Part shown: piece by piece, positions 62,001-64,000 of the stretch | Layout: each line of letters opens with the position of its first letter | Numbering within the stretch: the stretch's first letter is position 1 | Assembly (NCBI GenBank): GCA_028023455.1 | Contig: JAQFVV010000111.1 | Span: 3,767,443-3,831,442 of the forward strand | Direction: 5' to 3' | Length of the DNA stretch: 64,000 bases | Source of the DNA: Epiperipatus broadwayi | Lineage: Eukaryota > Onychophora > Udeonychophora > Euonychophora > Peripatidae | The notes under the pieces: model-generated | The model's input: the letters and a program-made list of their open reading frames with translations, nothing else | Databases searched by the model: none | Told to the model about the DNA's origin: nothing | Position numbers and translations under genes: made by a program

Positions 62001-62409
62001 GTAGAGAACCACATAGTTCTCACTAGAGGGTTGTTATCAAATTTTTATTATTTCTGATATAGAAAACTGATTAAAACATCCATTTGAAGCAAATCAAAGC
62101 TGGACAGTAAAATTGACTCATCAATGAATTAAAGCTGGACAATAAATTACATGTACACCTGACAGAGATTTTTTATGTAAGGATTCTACTATGACATCAC
62201 ACCATACTTTAAAGTGTAAAATTAGAAGTGGAACTAACATTATGAGTAACAACATTCTCCTGATTAGAACATTATGTAATATTAAAGTAAAAAAAGTTAC
62301 GTTTTTTTACAACATTCTGAATGTGTTTAATTTAGTCTTTATTTAGTCATTTAATTATCAAACATCACATGATCACCAATCTTTATGAGTACACAAAATG
62401 TTTTTCACT

Positions 62410-62445
62410 GAGTGGCACTACTGTATGGAGAGTTTTGCCTCTGTG
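62410..62445 (+). mobile_element. Short copy of the hairpin retroposon family
   Basis: GAGTGGCACTACTGTATGGA followed by GAGTTTTGCC, matching 5588-5616 and the 17.6-kb element. Only the shared 3' part is present. Confidence 0.65.
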
Positions 62446-62969
62446 AAAAATATGTAGATTTTTGAGTCACCAACTTTCATCACAATAGGTAATAAACCAG
62501 GGTATTCACTTACTGAAAAATCTTACTAATTTAATTTCTGTAAGAAATATAATTCATAGTAGTACATTTGACAATATTTCATTAAAAATGTAATCCTGAA
62601 ATGGGTAAGTGGCTAATAAAAACAATGTATTTGTAGAGGTCATTCAGTAAAAGCAGGGAAGACACCAAATATTAACTGATAGAACCATCTAATTTGTTTT
62701 CACACCAGATGATAAGAGGCAAAAAAAGTCATGTAAAAAAATTGTAAATATGTTTATTTTTAATTAATATATATATTGTGTCTGCATTTAATGGGCCTAC
62801 AAACCTATGTGTACAATCTGCTGAAAACAGATGATCAATTATTGTATAAAAGCTGGAAAATATAGCTATTAGATACTCTATATAGGGAATTTAAGAATAA
62901 GACAACTGAATTTTTTTAAAGAAAGCTATAGAATTTATATAGCTGGTTAAGGTTTTTCAAAAGTATACT

Positions 62970-63096
62970 GAATTCAAGCACAAGTGTATGTGTGGCACAA
63001 CTGTTCCCAAAAGCTATTAATATAAAATAAATAACTAAAAATAATAAACTAGCTTTTGGGAACAGTTGTGCCGCACACATACTCATGCTTGAATAC
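62970..63096. repeat. 127-bp foldback structure
   Basis: Arms 62970-63015 and 63051-63096 are inverted complements with only a few mismatches (core GGCACAACTGTTCCCAAAAG), around a 35-bp AT loop. It sits between the Merlin and hAT transposase remnants. Confidence 0.88.
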
Positions 63097-63299
63097 ATAT
63101 ATTTCCCAAAAGTAAAAAAAAATTATTTGACTTAAAACCATACTGAATTAAATGACAAATTAATGAAATATTTTTTTCAAAATTATTTTACTAATTACTA
63201 AAACAACTCTATATATAATTGGGAGAGTTCTCATTTTATCAGCAGCAATAAAAATTTGCAGAACTATTTATGATTCATGTGTCAAATGATGCAATTAAA

Positions 63300-64000
63300 A
63301 AAATAGATGGCTTTGATGTCAATGATATCATGTCTATGCCATATTTGGCTTTATCTTGTTGAGTCATCTGTCAATATGAATGATGCTAATTTACTGGTTT
63401 TTGTTAGTTACCTGTATAATTTGCAATTTTATGAAGATCAGCTATTTTGTAGAAATCTCTCTGGGGTAACACAAGAAAAAAATATATTTGAAAAGATGAA
63501 TACTCTTTTTTATAGTATATGGGCTTGATTGGCAAATACACATTGGAGCTAACACTGATGAAGCTGCAGACATGATTGGAACGATTTCAGAATTTATAGG
63601 GTTTAAAAAGGTTTGCGTAGGCAAGATATATTGATTGCATTATCCATAAAGAAAACCTAATATTTTGATATATGAAGGACATAAAGAAGTTTCAACATTA
63701 GTTAAAGATATAAAAAAGTAATGCCACTAATACAAGACTTTCAAATTTTATGCTATGAGATGAAATCCAATCATGAATCCTTTTTATATCACACAGAAGT
63801 ATAATGACTAACCCTCATGGTAAAGTTCTGAAAAAATTATAATATTTAAAGATGAATTATCAATTTTTATGTATTATTTCTATACATTAGAACTTTCTCA
63901 TAAAAATTGGATATGTGCTTTTTTATTTGATGGATTTTTTAAAAAAAGTAAACAAATTGAATCTTTGTATTTTTCTGAATGTTTGTGATGATGGTATTGT
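63300..64000 (+). pseudogene. hAT transposase remnant (ZBED5-like)
   Basis: Plus strand, with frameshifts: NMNDANLLVFVSYLYNLQFY, NLSGVTQEKNIFEKMN (63307-63528), then IGANTDEAADMIGTI (63542; equivalent to the family's G-x-CTDGA-x-M catalytic segment), CIIHKENLI (63637; family CxxHR), STLVKDIKK and KDELSIF. The order and spacing are those of the catalytic core of ZBED5/SCAND3-type hAT transposases. Several stops, and the C-terminus runs off the window. Confidence 0.78.

Larger units (their letters stand above)
60772..64000 (+). mobile_element. hAT-family DNA transposon, 5' end to window edge
   Basis: CAGAGCTTTCCAAACTGG at 60772 matches the CAGxGxTTCxCAAAC style of hAT terminal inverted repeats, and the region around 60984-61040 (GGCGTGCTGTGAAATATCAT) resembles the sub-terminal sequences of such elements. 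The transposase remnant lies at 63.3-64.0 kb in the matching orientation. The right end and the 8-bp target duplication lie outside the window. Confidence 0.65.

Noticed and set aside
63542-63580. CTGATGAAGCTGC as a further hammerhead core
   Set aside because: No stem II or GAAA box follows; it lies in the hAT transposase sequence.

Overview
This window looks like nuclear DNA of an invertebrate animal. It is very A+T-rich and full of microsatellites, tRNA-derived SINEs, LINEs, an LTR retrotransposon and decayed cut-and-paste DNA transposons. I found no intact host gene, no rRNA or tRNA gene and no bacterial-type operon. Low GC together with Merlin, Tigger/pogo, hAT and RTE-type elements fits several metazoan phyla, and I cannot name the species. 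All identities and ages are judged by eye; nothing was computed.

Layout. 1-13 kb: AT-rich intergenic or intronic DNA with a 233-bp foldback element, a long (AAT)n tract, a GATA-type tract, small duplications, one SINE and a doubtful coding remnant on the minus strand (9.5-11.2 kb). 13-19 kb: a dispersed and partly tandem repeat whose unit (about 400 bp) carries a hammerhead ribozyme fold. There are five copies of the ribozyme, each with a different core mutation, arranged as inverted and head-to-tail units like a retrozyme or a Penelope-type terminal repeat. 19-23 kb: a coding-like minus-strand remnant, a 330-bp ATCT-family tract and a SINE. 23.0-48.4 kb: about seven head-to-tail copies of a roughly 4.4-kb unit made of a decayed RTE-type LINE (APE endonuclease plus reverse transcriptase, minus strand) and a roughly 1.3-kb non-coding spacer; both ends of the array fall at arbitrary points of the unit. 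48.6-49.8 kb: a deleted Tigger/pogo-like element with terminal inverted repeats and TA flanks. 49.9-60.1 kb: a LINE 3' end with a zinc-knuckle-like tail, split by a 7.6-kb LTR retrotransposon (1.97-kb LTRs, 4-bp target duplication, deleted pol), and a second copy of the same LINE 3' end. 60.8-64.0 kb: a hAT element running off the window, with a Merlin-type transposase remnant nested in it on the opposite strand.

No pathway operates here. The window is a record of successive insertions. Several insertions can be ordered because related copies preserve the empty site, for example two SINEs in array unit 1, the LTR element in the LINE, and a hairpin element in a ribozyme unit.
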